DNA of 64,000 nt from JACVRU01 sp040902725 (GCA_040902725.1 JBBDWU010000019.1:62001-126000), one strand, 5' to 3'; counted from the stretch's first letter, positions 26,181 through 34,147 are shown. Numbers and translations are program-made. The notes: generated by a model not told the origin, from the letters alone.

Positions 26181-27080
26181 CTACTTTCTGGCCGCGTGGC
26201 GCTGCTCGTCCGCGCGGTAGCTCGACCGGACGAGCGGCCCGGAGAAGACCGAGCCGAAGCCGAGCGCCTCGCCCTGCTCGCGGAGCCAGCGGAACTCGTC
26301 CGGGTGCACCCAGCGGTCGATCTGCGCGTGCTTCGGGGACGGCTGGAGGTACTGGCCGATCGTGACGACGTCGACGCCGTTGGCCCGGAGGTCGCGCATC
26401 GTCTCGACGACCTCGTCGTTCGTCTCGCCCAGGCCGACGATGAGCCCGGACTTCGTCAGCACCGGGTAGCTCGCGACCTCCTTCGCGCGCGCGAGCAGCC
26501 AGAGCGCCTTGTCGTAGGAAGCCTTCGCGCCGCGCATGCGGGCGTGTAGGCGCCGGACGGTCTCGATGTTGTGGTTGAAGACGTCCGGCCGCTCGGCGAG
26601 CACGACCCGCAGAGCGTCCTCCTCCACGCCCAGGAAGTCCGGCGTCAGCACCTCCACCGACATGCCGGGGAGCTTGTGTTTCAAAGCACGAATCGTCGCC
26701 GCGTAGTGGGCTGCCCCGCGGTCGGGCAGGTCGTCGCGGTCCACCGAGGTGACGACGACGTGCTTCAGGCCCATCCGCCGCGCCGTCTGCGCCAGCCGCA
26801 TCGGCTCCAGCGGGTCGGGCGGCCCGTCGGGCTTGCCCGAGTGGACGTAGCAGTAGCGGCACGCGCGCGTGCACGTGTCCCCGAGGATCTGGAAGGTCGC
26901 GGTGCCGCGGCCCCAGCACTCGGCGATGTTCGGGCAGCGCGCCTCCTCGCAGATCGTGTGCAGGCTCGCCCCGTGGATCAGCTCGCGCACCTCGGCGTAG
27001 CGGGAGTCGGCGCTCGGCGCACGCACCTTCATCCATTCGGGGCGGCGGGGCCGCTCGGCGACTGGCCGCGAGGTCTCCAC
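26181..27080 (-). CDS. lipA: Lipoyl synthase
   Basis: 299 residues, radical SAM enzyme that inserts two sulfurs into protein-bound octanoate. CEEARCPNIAEC holds the auxiliary cluster, CTRACRYCYV the radical-SAM cluster, and the C-terminal VRSSYRADE provides the conserved Ser ligand. The GTG at 27080 is chosen because it keeps the conserved RRPEWMKVRAP segment and lies 7 nt behind TACACT, a leaderless arrangement; ATG at 27032 would lose that segment. lipB lies 544 bp further on, across a cupin gene. Confidence 0.96.
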   Translation of the reverse strand: METSRPVAERPRRPEWMKVRAPSADSRYAEVRELIHGASLHTICEEARCPNIAECWGRGTATFQILGDTCTRACRYCYVHSGKPDGPPDPLEPMRLAQTARRMGLKHVVVTSVDRDDLPDRGAAHYAATIRALKHKLPGMSVEVLTPDFLGVEEDALRVVLAERPDVFNHNIETVRRLHARMRGAKASYDKALWLLARAKEVASYPVLTKSGLIVGLGETNDEVVETMRDLRANGVDVVTIGQYLQPSPKHAQIDRWVHPDEFRWLREQGEALGFGSVFSGPLVRSSYRADEQRHAARK

Positions 27081-27087
27081 GTCTGGC

Positions 27088-27097
27088 AGTGTACGGC
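27088..27097. promoter_or_regulatory. Overlapping divergent -10 boxes of lipA and a cupin gene
   Basis: Minus strand: TACACT (27093-27088), 7 nt before the lipA GTG. Plus strand: TACGGC (27092-27097), 4 nt before ATG 27102 or 7 nt before GTG 27105. The lipA box is convincing; the plus-strand box is weak because position 6 is C. Confidence 0.5.
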
Positions 27098-27101
27098 CCC
27101 G

Positions 27102-27635
27102 ATGGTGCCCGAGGCCCCGCTCGAGGACACGCCCGCCGGCCGTATCCCCGCGGGCGAGGGTTGGTACGTCCTCAACGCTCGCGACGCCCGCTGGTCGGTC
27201 GGCGGCCTCGGCGCGTTCTGCAACTTCGAGGGCGAGCCGCGCTTCGACCAGCTCGGGATCAACCTCAACATCGTGCAACCCGGCGTCTCGATGACGATGT
27301 ACCACTGGGAGAGCGACCAGGAGGACTTCCTCATCCTCTCGGGCGAGGCGCTGCTTATCGTCGAGGGTGAGGAGCGGCCGCTGAAGCAGTGGGACTTCGT
27401 CCACTGCCCGCGCGGTACGAGCCACGCCATCGTCGGGGCCGGGGACCGCCCCGCCGTCGTGCTGGCGGTTGGCGCCCGGACCGCCGGTGAGGACCGGGGC
27501 GCCTACGTCGCCGACGAGGCCGCGCTGCGGCACGGCGCCGGCGTCGAGCAGGAGACGACCTCGAGCAAGGAGGCCTACGCGCGGTTCGACCCGGACGAGC
27601 CGACGCGCTACCAGGAGGGCTGGCTACCCGGCTAG
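27102..27635 (+). CDS. Cupin-domain protein
   Basis: 177 residues. The beta-barrel core is clear: VQPGVSMTMYHWESDQEDFLILSGEALLIVEGEERPLKQWDFVHCPRGTSHAIVG, with His/Glu/His residues placed for a metal site. A conserved tail, LRHGAGVEQETTSSKEAY, is shared with the cupin at 33575 (LSHGAGVEEETTR), so the two are paralogues of one family. GTG at 27105 is an alternative start. Its 3' end overlaps lipB by 12 bp on the opposite strand. Ligand unknown. Confidence 0.8.
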   Translation: MVPEAPLEDTPAGRIPAGEGWYVLNARDARWSVGGLGAFCNFEGEPRFDQLGINLNIVQPGVSMTMYHWESDQEDFLILSGEALLIVEGEERPLKQWDFVHCPRGTSHAIVGAGDRPAVVLAVGARTAGEDRGAYVADEAALRHGAGVEQETTSSKEAYARFDPDEPTRYQEGWLPG

Positions 27636-28322
27636 CGCTTCGTGCCTGGGCTGAGGCCAGAGGCCGTGGCCCTCGTCGGCCGGCAGCTCCTCCAGCTCGA
27701 GCTCGAAGACCTCGCCGATGGCGGCCGCGGCGGCGGGCCTGACCTCGTCCACGGTCAGCGGCCGCCCGAGCTCGCGCGCCATCGTCGTGAATGCGGCGTC
27801 GTCGAGCCCGCAGGCCGTGATCCACTCGGTGAACGGCGCCGGGTCGAGGTCGACGTTCAGCGCGTAGCCGTGCGTCGTCACCCAGCGGGAGATGTGGATG
27901 CCGATCGAGGCGATCTTCCGGGGCGGTGATGCGAGCCACACGCCCGTGAGTCCCTCGATCCGAGTCGCCTCGACGCCGAACGCGGCGACCGTCCGGATCA
28001 GCGCCTCCTCGAGGTCGCGCACGTACTTCTTCACGTCCTTGCCGTGGCGCTTGAGGTCGAGGATCGGGTAGCAGACGAGTTGCCCCGGGCCGTGGAAGGT
28101 CGACTTGCCGCCACGGTCGGTTTCGACGACCTCGACGGGGACATCGCGGAGCTCATCGGGTGACGTGCGGCGGCCGAGGGTGACTACGGGCGGGTGCTCG
28201 AGCAGGATCACGGTCTCGGGGATCGCCCCTTGCGAGACCGCCGCCGCGAGCGAGCGCTGAAGCTCCCAGGCCTCGCCGTACGGGACGAGGCCGAGATTCA
28301 TCAGGTACGCGCCCTCCTTCAC
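27624..28322 (-). CDS. lipB: Octanoyl-[acyl-carrier-protein]:protein octanoyltransferase
   Basis: 232 residues; moves octanoate from acyl-carrier protein to lipoyl domains, the step before LipA. RGGKSTFHGPGQLVCYPILDLKR, the lysine-bearing PRKIASIGIHISRWVTTHGYALNV and the catalytic-Cys region ITACGLDDAAFT are all intact. GTG at 28322 lies 6 nt behind TAGGCT; an internal ATG at residue 8 is the alternative start. The E2 component at 29504 is the obvious client. Confidence 0.95.
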   Translation of the reverse strand: MKEGAYLMNLGLVPYGEAWELQRSLAAAVSQGAIPETVILLEHPPVVTLGRRTSPDELRDVPVEVVETDRGGKSTFHGPGQLVCYPILDLKRHGKDVKKYVRDLEEALIRTVAAFGVEATRIEGLTGVWLASPPRKIASIGIHISRWVTTHGYALNVDLDPAPFTEWITACGLDDAAFTTMARELGRPLTVDEVRPAAAAAIGEVFELELEELPADEGHGLWPQPRHEALAG

Positions 28323-28328
28323 GCGCTC

Positions 28329-28347
28329 AGCCTAGCCGTGAGAGGAT
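28329..28347. promoter_or_regulatory. Divergent -10 boxes for lipB and the DUF1761 gene
   Basis: Minus strand TAGGCT (28334-28329) ends 6 nt before the lipB GTG. Plus strand GAGGAT (28342-28347) ends 6 nt before ATG 28354. The second box lacks T at position 1 and is less certain. Confidence 0.45.
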
Positions 28348-28353
28348 CGGCCG

Positions 28354-28785
28354 ATGATCCTCGACTTCTTCGACGACCTGAACTGGGTGGCGGTGCTCGT
28401 CGCGTGGCTCGCCGCCTTCGCGATCGGCTCGGTCTGGTACGCGCCGCCGGTGCTCGGCAACCGCTGGGCCGGCTACGTCACGGGCTTCACTCGCATGAGC
28501 AAAGAGGAGCTGGCGGCCGGCAGCATGGCCGCCGCGTTGCCCAAGTGGCTCGTCGGCATGGCGGTCAACGCGATCGCGCTCGCCCTCGCGCTCGAGGCGA
28601 TGGGCGCGGACTCGGTGGGCGACGGCATCGTCGCGGGCCTCGTGCTGGGCATCGGCCTCGGCGCAACGCTGATGAGCTGGCCCGTGATCTTCGCGCGCAT
28701 GCCGCTTGGACTGTGGGCGATCAACACCGGTGCCTTCTTGGCGATGCAGGTCGCGATGGGCGCCATCCTCGGCGCCTGGAACTAG
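28354..28785 (+). CDS. DUF1761 family membrane protein
   Basis: 143 residues, four hydrophobic helices, opening NWVAVLVAWLAAFAIGSVWYAPPVLGNRW, the DUF1761 signature, followed by helices ending in TGAFLAMQVAMGAILGAW. Members are small inner-membrane proteins of unknown function. It converges on the HesB-like gene, whose stop begins 2 nt downstream. Confidence 0.8.
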   Translation: MILDFFDDLNWVAVLVAWLAAFAIGSVWYAPPVLGNRWAGYVTGFTRMSKEELAAGSMAAALPKWLVGMAVNAIALALALEAMGADSVGDGIVAGLVLGIGLGATLMSWPVIFARMPLGLWAINTGAFLAMQVAMGAILGAWN

Positions 28786-28786
28786 C

Positions 28787-29082
28787 TCACATCGCCCCGC
28801 GCGCGCCCCAGACCTTCCGGTCCCAGACGATCCTGAGCCCACGACGCGGTCCGGGGCGAAGTTCGATTTCGAGCTCCTCGGGCAGTGCCACCTCGCCGTC
28901 GACGAAGAGTTCGATTCCACCGAACTCGTGCTTAACAAAGAGTCGCCCCTCAGGAGGCGGCGCGGTCGTCGCTCTGTCCACGACCCAGTCGGTGTTGTGG
29001 AACGGCTCGAGCCAGAGGTAGAGGCGGCGCCTCGTTCGCGAATCCACTGGATGGCGTCCGGAGAGACGCGAAGCTCCACCAC
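28787..29082 (-). pseudogene. HesB-like small protein gene, apparent frameshift
   Basis: The start region (GTG 29082 or 29079) encodes VELRVSPDAIQWIRERG in one frame, and the rest (RLYLWLEPFHNTDWVVDRA... to KVWGARGAM) in the next. Inserting one base near 29025-29031 joins them as RERG-G-RLYLW, the expected sequence of HesB-like proteins lacking the cluster cysteines. The single-frame alternative is an 86-residue product from ATG 29047. It lies 5 bp after the VOC gene. A real frameshift and a consensus error are both possible. Confidence 0.55.
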
Positions 29083-29087
29083 TCGGC

Positions 29088-29507
29088 TCAGTTGCGCTGG
29101 CCGAACATCCAGCGGTGCCCTTCCGGGTCCTCCGCCGAGTAGATGCGGAAACCGGTCCCGGGCTCCTCAGGCTCCCGCAGGATCGTCGCGCCGGCCGCGA
29201 CCGCGCGCGCGTAGTGCGCGTCGAGGTCGTTGACCTCCACGAAGTGACCGTCGATCACCCACGGGTTGTCGTACGAGCGCCGCGCCGCCTTGGACTCCGC
29301 CCGCAGAGTGCGCGGGTTCGCGTAGCCCGCCGGAGTCGAGCAGTAGATCGTCGCCCCGTCGAGCGAGACCTCGGCGTGAGTCACTACGCCGTCCTCGGTG
29401 TGTCGCTCGGACGCATTCTCCTCGAACCCGAACGCCTTGCCGAGCCACTCGATCGCGGCAGCCGCGTCCTCGTAGCCGATGAACGGGACGATTCGCTGCT
29501 CGCTCAG
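29088..29507 (-). CDS. VOC-superfamily (glyoxalase/bleomycin-resistance-like) protein
   Basis: 139 residues: VPFIGYEDAAAAIEWLGKAFGFEENASER, a middle VTHAEVSLDGATIYCSTP, FVEVNDLDAHYARAVAAGATIL and a GFRIYSAEDPEGHRWMF end are the paired beta-alpha-beta-beta-beta units of VOC proteins such as PhnB-like members. No ATG, GTG or TTG exists between the E2 stop and the conserved N-terminus. A CTG at 29507 overlaps the E2 stop as CTGA, so a CTG start is proposed. Last intact gene of the 2-oxo acid dehydrogenase operon. Confidence 0.78.
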   Translation of the reverse strand: MSEQRIVPFIGYEDAAAAIEWLGKAFGFEENASERHTEDGVVTHAEVSLDGATIYCSTPAGYANPRTLRAESKAARRSYDNPWVIDGHFVEVNDLDAHYARAVAAGATILREPEEPGTGFRIYSAEDPEGHRWMFGQRN

Positions 29508-30802
29508 TAGCGCTCGGCCTCCCAGGTCTCGAGCTTCTCGCGCAGGTCGCGCAGGAAGCGGCCGGCCAGCGCACCGTCCACGAGCCGGTGGTCGTAGGTC
29601 AGGGTCAGGTTCATGATCGGCCGGATCGCGATCACGTCCTGGCCGTACTCGTCCTCGACCACCCACGGCCGCTTGACGACCGCGTACGTGCCGAGGATCG
29701 CGGCCTGCGGCTGGCTGATGACCGGCGTGCCGTGGAAGGTGCCGTACCCGCCCGGATTCGTGATCGTGAACGTGCCGCCCTGGACCTCGTCGGGGTTGAG
29801 CTTCTTGTTGCGGGCGCGGTCGGCGATGTCGGTGACGGCCCGCGCCAGGCCAAGCAGGTTCAGGTCCTGGGCGTTCTTGACGACCGGGACGATCAGGCCC
29901 TTGCCGTCCTCGAGCTCGACCGCGAAGCCGAGGTTGACGCTGCTGCGCGTGACGATCTTGTCGCCGCGGATCTCGCCGTTGACCCACGGATAGTCCTTCA
30001 GGGTCTCGGCGACCGCGCGGGCGACGAAGATGAGGTAGGTCGGGTTGACGCCGTGGTCGCGCTGGTACTCCGGCTTCAGGCGCTCGCGCGCGGCGACCAC
30101 CCGGGTCATGTCGACCTCGATCGCGCTGGTGACGTGGGCCGAGGTGTCGAGCGAGCGGCGCATGTGGTCGGCGATGCCGCGCCGCATCGCGGTCATCGGC
30201 TCCTCCTGCTCGCCGGCCTGCGGAGCCGCCGGCTGCGCGGGCGCGGCCTTGGCCTCCTCGGCGGGCGCCGCCGCCGGCTGCGCGGGCGCGCCCTGCTCGA
30301 TGAAGGCGAGGATGTCCTTCTTCGTCACGCGGCCGCCGCGGCCGGTGCCGGGCACCTGGCCGGGGTCGACGCCGTGCTCGGCGGCGATGCGCGCCACGAC
30401 CGGGGAGACGAATGCCTTGCCGTCAGCGGGAGCCTCGGGCGCCGGCGCGGCGGCGACCGGCTCGGGCTCGGGTGCCTCCTCCGGTTCGGGCGCTTGCTCG
30501 GGCTCGGGTGCCTGCTCGGGCTCGGGTGCCTTCGGCGCCTCGATCTCCGCGCCCTCGGGCGCGATCACGGCCAGCTTCGTCCCGACGTCGACCGTCTCGC
30601 CCTCCTGGACGAGGATCTGGGCAACCACGCCCGTCCCCGGGCTCGGCACCTCGGTGTCCACCTTGTCGGTGGAGATCTCGAGCAGCGACTCGTCGGCCTC
30701 GATCGTGTCGCCCTCCTGCTTCAGCCACTTCGTGATCGTCCCTTCGGAGACGGAGACGCCCATCTGCGGCATGACGACGTCGATCGTCTGCGTGGTGGCC
30801 AC
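29504..30802 (-). CDS. 2-oxo acid dehydrogenase E2 (dihydrolipoyl acyltransferase)
   Basis: 432 residues. A lipoyl domain (about 6-82, lipoyl lysine K47 in STDKVDT), a PEPEQA repeat linker (93-116), an E3/E1-binding domain (about 131-167, SPVVARIAAEHGVDPGQVPGTG) and a catalytic acyltransferase domain ending in YDHRLVDG. It moves the acyl group from E1 to CoA. E1 genes lie directly upstream; no E3 gene is in the window. Pyruvate or branched-chain 2-oxo acids are the likely substrates, but the sequence does not decide. Confidence 0.94.
   Translation of the reverse strand: MATTQTIDVVMPQMGVSVSEGTITKWLKQEGDTIEADESLLEISTDKVDTEVPSPGTGVVAQILVQEGETVDVGTKLAVIAPEGAEIEAPKAPEPEQAPEPEQAPEPEEAPEPEPVAAAPAPEAPADGKAFVSPVVARIAAEHGVDPGQVPGTGRGGRVTKKDILAFIEQGAPAQPAAAPAEEAKAAPAQPAAPQAGEQEEPMTAMRRGIADHMRRSLDTSAHVTSAIEVDMTRVVAARERLKPEYQRDHGVNPTYLIFVARAVAETLKDYPWVNGEIRGDKIVTRSSVNLGFAVELEDGKGLIVPVVKNAQDLNLLGLARAVTDIADRARNKKLNPDEVQGGTFTITNPGGYGTFHGTPVISQPQAAILGTYAVVKRPWVVEDEYGQDVIAIRPIMNLTLTYDHRLVDGALAGRFLRDLREKLETWEAERY
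30455..30526 (-). repeat. Four 18-bp tandem units encoding the E2 linker
   Basis: In-frame units encode PEPEQA, PEPEQA, PEPEEA and PEPEPV (residues 93-116 of E2). Such Pro/Glu/Ala-rich linkers make the lipoyl domain mobile; unit number may vary between strains. Confidence 0.85.
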
Positions 30803-30805
30803 GGC

Positions 30806-31780
30806 TCAGTACTCCGCGAGCTCGCGCAGGCCGGCGGCGACGTCCTCGACCTGTGGGATGAACGCCTTCTCGAGCGGGGGCGAGAACGGCACGGGCGTAT
30901 CCGGGGCGGCGATCCGCTTTACCGGGCCGTCGAGGTGCTCGAAGGCCTCCTCGGCGATCGTCGCGGCGATCTCGGCCCCGAAGCCGGCCGTGCGCGTGTC
31001 CTCGTGCAGGACGAGCACCTTCGAAGTCTTCTCCGTCGAGGCGAGCACGGCCTGCTTGTCCCACGGCAGGATCGAGCGCAGGTCGACGATCTCGACCGAG
31101 ATCCCGTCACCCTCCAGCTCCTTGGCGGCCTCCTCGGCGGTGTAGACCATCGCGCCCCAGGTGACCACGGTCACGTCGGTGCCCTCCCGGTGGATCCGAG
31201 CCTTGCCGATCGGCGTCACGTAACGCTCTTCGGGCACCTCGGCCTTGACCCGCCGGTAGAGGTGCTTGTGCTCGAAGTAGAGAACGGGGTTCGGGTCCTC
31301 GATCGCCGCCGCGAGCAGGCCCTTGGCATCCTCGGGCGTCGACGGGCAGACGATCTTCAGTCCCGGGATGTGCGCGAAGGACGACTCCGGGTTCTGGGAG
31401 TGGAACGGCCCGCCGGAGAAGCCCCCGCCCGAGGGAAGCCGCAGGACGATCGGCACCGGCGTGCCCGCTCGGTAGTGCTGCTTCGCCGCCACGGTGACGA
31501 TGTGGTCCCACGCGCAGGAGACGAAGTCCGAGAACTGCATCTCCGCGACCGGCCGCAGGCCCATGATCGAGGCGCCGGTGCAGGCGCCCATGATCGCCGT
31601 CTCCGAGAGCGGGGAGTCGATCACGCGCCAGGGGCCGAACTCCTCCTGGAAGCCCTGCGTCACCTTGAAGGCGCCGCCGTAGACGCCCACGTCCTCGCCG
31701 ATCACGAACACGCGCTCGTCCCGCCGCATCTCCTCGCGCAGGCCGTTCGAGATCGCCTGGATGTACGTGATCTCGGCCAT
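30806..31780 (-). CDS. 2-oxo acid dehydrogenase E1 beta subunit
   Basis: 324 residues, transketolase-like pyrimidine-binding and C-terminal domains. ITYIQAISNGLREEMRRDERVFVIGEDVG, FSDFVSCAWDHIVTVAAKQHYR, GPFHSQNPESSFAHIPGLKIVCP and the C-terminal PDTPVPFSPPLEKAFIP are typical. ATG at 31780 shares a base with the E1 alpha stop (TGATG). It pairs with E1 alpha to bind thiamine diphosphate. Confidence 0.95.
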   Translation of the reverse strand: MAEITYIQAISNGLREEMRRDERVFVIGEDVGVYGGAFKVTQGFQEEFGPWRVIDSPLSETAIMGACTGASIMGLRPVAEMQFSDFVSCAWDHIVTVAAKQHYRAGTPVPIVLRLPSGGGFSGGPFHSQNPESSFAHIPGLKIVCPSTPEDAKGLLAAAIEDPNPVLYFEHKHLYRRVKAEVPEERYVTPIGKARIHREGTDVTVVTWGAMVYTAEEAAKELEGDGISVEIVDLRSILPWDKQAVLASTEKTSKVLVLHEDTRTAGFGAEIAATIAEEAFEHLDGPVKRIAAPDTPVPFSPPLEKAFIPQVEDVAAGLRELAEY

Positions 31781-32820
31781 CAGTGGTGGGGCGTGTCGAG
31801 GTCTTCGGGCGAGGCGTAGACGCCGTCGGTGACGGTCGACGGGTCGGGGAGCGGCGACTCGTCGGCGCGGGCGATCGCGTCGTTGAGGATCTTCTTGACA
31901 CCGCCCGAGATCTCGTCCTCCTCCTGGTCGGTCAGCTCCGCGTTCTCGCGCAGCCAGGTGCGGAAGCGCTCGAGCGGGTCCTTCGCGGCCCACTCCTCGA
32001 ACATCTCCTTCGGCACGTAGAAGGCGTCGTCGTGGACGGCATGGCCTTCCATGCGGAGCGTGACGCTCTCGATCAGCGTCGGCCCGCCGCCTTCGCGGGC
32101 GTGCTCGATCGCGCGCTTGGCCTCGCGGTAGACGGCGAGCACGTCGGTGCCGTCGACGACCACGCCCTCGAAGCCGTAGGCCGCGGCGCGGTCGGCCACG
32201 TGCTCGATCCCGTAGCCGAGGTAGGTGGGAGTGGAGTAGGCCCACTGGTTGTTGTCACAGATGAAAACAACCGGCAGGCGGCGCACGCCTGCAAGGTTCA
32301 TCCCCTCGTGCGTGTCGCCGCGGGCGGCGGCGCCCTCGCCGAACCAGGCCACGGCCACCCTCCGCTCCTCGCGGATGCGGAAGGCGAGCGCGCAGCCGAC
32401 GGCGACGGGCAGCATCGCGGGCAGGTGGCTGACCATGGCGAGGAGCCCCAGCTTCGCGTCGGCCATGTGGACGTTGCCGTCCTTGCCCTTCGTCGGCCCG
32501 TCGGCACGGCCCATGTACTGCGCGAAGATCCGCCAGGGCTCGATGCCGCGGGTGACGTGGACGCCCAGGTCGCGGTGGAGCGGCGTGCCGACGTCGCGGG
32601 GGCCCATCGCGGTGGCGACGCCGACGGCCGAAGCCTCGTTGCCGCGGCCGGTGTAGAACGAGCCCGGGATCTTCCCCTGCTTGTAGAGGATGTGGCCGCG
32701 GTCCTCGATCCCGCGCGTGAGCAGCAGGTTGCGGTAGATGCCGAGCAGATCCTCCCGGTCGAGGCCTGCTTCGCGGATCTCGCGCAGCGACGTGACCGGC
32801 TCGGCTTCGCGTACGGCCAT
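31780..32820 (-). CDS. 2-oxo acid dehydrogenase E1 alpha subunit
   Basis: 346 residues. SFYTGRGNEASAVGVATAM, KDGNVHMAD and the thiamine-diphosphate motif GEGAAARGDTHEGMNLAGV...NN are present; the usual GDG of the motif reads GEG. The sequence mixes acetoin/pyruvate-type (KGKDGNVHMAD) and branched-chain-type features, so the substrate is left open. ATG at 32820 lies 7 nt behind TAGACT, which marks a leaderless first gene of the E1a-E1b-E2-VOC operon; an upstream extension to 32889 is not needed. Confidence 0.93.
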   Translation of the reverse strand: MAVREAEPVTSLREIREAGLDREDLLGIYRNLLLTRGIEDRGHILYKQGKIPGSFYTGRGNEASAVGVATAMGPRDVGTPLHRDLGVHVTRGIEPWRIFAQYMGRADGPTKGKDGNVHMADAKLGLLAMVSHLPAMLPVAVGCALAFRIREERRVAVAWFGEGAAARGDTHEGMNLAGVRRLPVVFICDNNQWAYSTPTYLGYGIEHVADRAAAYGFEGVVVDGTDVLAVYREAKRAIEHAREGGGPTLIESVTLRMEGHAVHDDAFYVPKEMFEEWAAKDPLERFRTWLRENAELTDQEEDEISGGVKKILNDAIARADESPLPDPSTVTDGVYASPEDLDTPHH

Positions 32821-32827
32821 CGCCGCG

Positions 32828-32833
32828 AGTCTA
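32828..32833 (-). promoter_or_regulatory. -10 box of the leaderless E1-E2 operon
   Basis: TAGACT on the minus strand ends 7 nt before ATG 32820, the same hexamer and spacing as at fumC and ygfZ. Confidence 0.6.
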
Positions 32834-32906
32834 ACGAGTGCGTTCCGGAGGGCGGACGAGCCATGTCCCGGGGTCTGACCCCAGGACATGACCCGCTCAG
32901 GCGTTG

Positions 32907-33212
32907 CTACTGCGGCTGGTGCCTGCCGCCGCCGCCGCCGGCGGACTTCTTGGCCTTCTTCGCCTTGACGGCCTTCTTCGCCGCCTTGTCCGCCTTCGCG
33001 CCGCGGGCCGCCGTGCGGCCGGCCTCGATCAGCGCGATCTCCGCGGCCGCGTCGCTCGGGGCCGGGCTCGGCGGGGGATACATCCCGGCCGATGCGCTGC
33101 CGGCGAAGATCGCCGCGCCGGCCGTTGCCGCCGCGAGGCTCTCCTTGAGCAGATGGGCCTCGATGTCCTCGTCGGACTCGAGCCCTTCGATCGGCTGCTT
33201 CTCGTCGCTCAT
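32907..33212 (-). CDS. Small acidic-to-basic protein with Lys/Ala-rich tail, unknown
   Basis: 101 residues with a strong Shine-Dalgarno (GAGGAGGA) before ATG 33212. The N-terminus is acidic (IEGLESDEDIEAHLLKE), followed by an Ala/Gly/Ser-rich middle with a MYPPPSPAPSD turn and a histone-H1-like tail (KADKAAKKAVKAKKAKKSA) ending in a glycine run and HQPQ. It could be a nucleic-acid-binding protein or a leader-containing peptide. I do not recognise a family. Confidence 0.6.
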   Translation of the reverse strand: MSDEKQPIEGLESDEDIEAHLLKESLAAATAGAAIFAGSASAGMYPPPSPAPSDAAAEIALIEAGRTAARGAKADKAAKKAVKAKKAKKSAGGGGGRHQPQ

Positions 33213-33289
33213 GACTTCCTCCTCGTGGGGAACTTGCCTTCTGGACGACGCTCGCCTCCCGGATCTTCCTTCAGTGGCCGCGTTTTTTC

Positions 33290-33295
33290 TAGAGT
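33290..33295 (+). promoter_or_regulatory. -10 box of a leaderless zinc-ribbon/cupin operon
   Basis: TAGAGT ends 7 nt before ATG 33303. There is no ribosome site between. Confidence 0.6.
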
Positions 33296-33302
33296 CCGGG
33301 CG

Positions 33303-33575
33303 ATGAACTGGTTGAAGGAGGAGCGCCGCAAGACGCTGGGCGACTGGGTCGCCGTCTGCCTCGCCTGCGGGTTCGCCGTCCGCTATGTCGACGCTGGCGA
33401 GGCTGAGCTGCCCCCGGAGTGCCCCCAGTGTGCAGGCGAGCTGCGGCTGCGCTGCCCGGATTGCGGCGCCCGCTTCTCGTCCGCGTTCGCGGTTGAGTGC
33501 GAGGCCTGCGGTGGCGCGCTCAGGCCGCCCGAGCTCTTCGGCACGCCCATCCGCAAGCAGAAGCGGCGGCGCTGA
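33303..33575 (+). CDS. Double zinc-ribbon protein
   Basis: 90 residues with four CxxC pairs: CLACG, CPQCAG, CPDCG and CEACG, that is, two zinc ribbons, and a basic tail KQKRRR. The first region (LGDWVAVCLACGFAVRYVD) resembles rubredoxin-like or nucleic-acid-binding ribbons. Its stop shares a base with the next start (TGATG), so it is coupled to the cupin gene at 33575. Role unknown. Confidence 0.72.
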   Translation: MNWLKEERRKTLGDWVAVCLACGFAVRYVDAGEAELPPECPQCAGELRLRCPDCGARFSSAFAVECEACGGALRPPELFGTPIRKQKRRR

Positions 33576-34147
33576 TGGTCGAGGAAGCCCGCCTGGAAGC
33601 CGTCGACTCGGGGCTCGTGCCGGTCAGCGCGGGCTGGTTCGTCCTGAACCTCTCGGACGCGGCCTGGGTGGAGAACGAGCTTGCGGGCGGCATCACGATC
33701 CTCGAGTCCGACGAGTTCTTCCTGCAGGGGCGGCCCGAGCTCACGGCGTACGAGAAGCAGCTCGCCGGCTTCAACGTCCGCGTGATCCAGCCCGGCCAGA
33801 TCGCGCTCTATCACTACGAGACGCACCAGCAGGAGGACTTCCTCGTCGTGCAAGGCGAGTGCCTGCTCCTGATCGAGGAGCAGCAGCGACGCCTGCGCGC
33901 GTGGGACTACGTCCACTGCCCGCCCGGGACGGCGCACGGATTCGTCGGCGCAGGCGACGGCCCGTGCGTGATCGTGGGCGCGGGGAACCGGACGAACGAG
34001 GGGGAGATCGTGAGGCCCCGCTCCGAGCTCGCCCTGAGCCACGGCGCCGGCGTCGAGGAGGAGACGACGCGCTTCCCGCACAAGCGCTTCGGGCCATGGC
34101 CGCTGCAGCGTCCCGCCCGCTGGGCCGAGCTGCCCTGGGCTACTTGA
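33575..34147 (+). CDS. Cupin-domain protein, paralogue of the one at 27102
   Basis: 190 residues. The core VIQPGQIALYHYETHQQEDFLVVQGECLLLIEEQQRRLRAWDYVHCPPGTAHGFVG matches the cupin at 27102 block for block, including the post-barrel tail LSHGAGVEEETTR. The N-terminal 60 residues differ (VSAGWFVLNLSDAAWVENELAGG). It is translated with the zinc-ribbon protein. The ligand or metal is not predictable; His-x3-His-type residues suggest metal binding. Confidence 0.8.
   Translation: MVEEARLEAVDSGLVPVSAGWFVLNLSDAAWVENELAGGITILESDEFFLQGRPELTAYEKQLAGFNVRVIQPGQIALYHYETHQQEDFLVVQGECLLLIEEQQRRLRAWDYVHCPPGTAHGFVGAGDGPCVIVGAGNRTNEGEIVRPRSELALSHGAGVEEETTRFPHKRFGPWPLQRPARWAELPWAT

Noticed and set aside
30455..30526. 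CRISPR-like short tandem repeat
   Set aside because: The 18-bp units are contiguous, in frame and encode the Pro-Glu-Ala linker of E2; no spacers exist.
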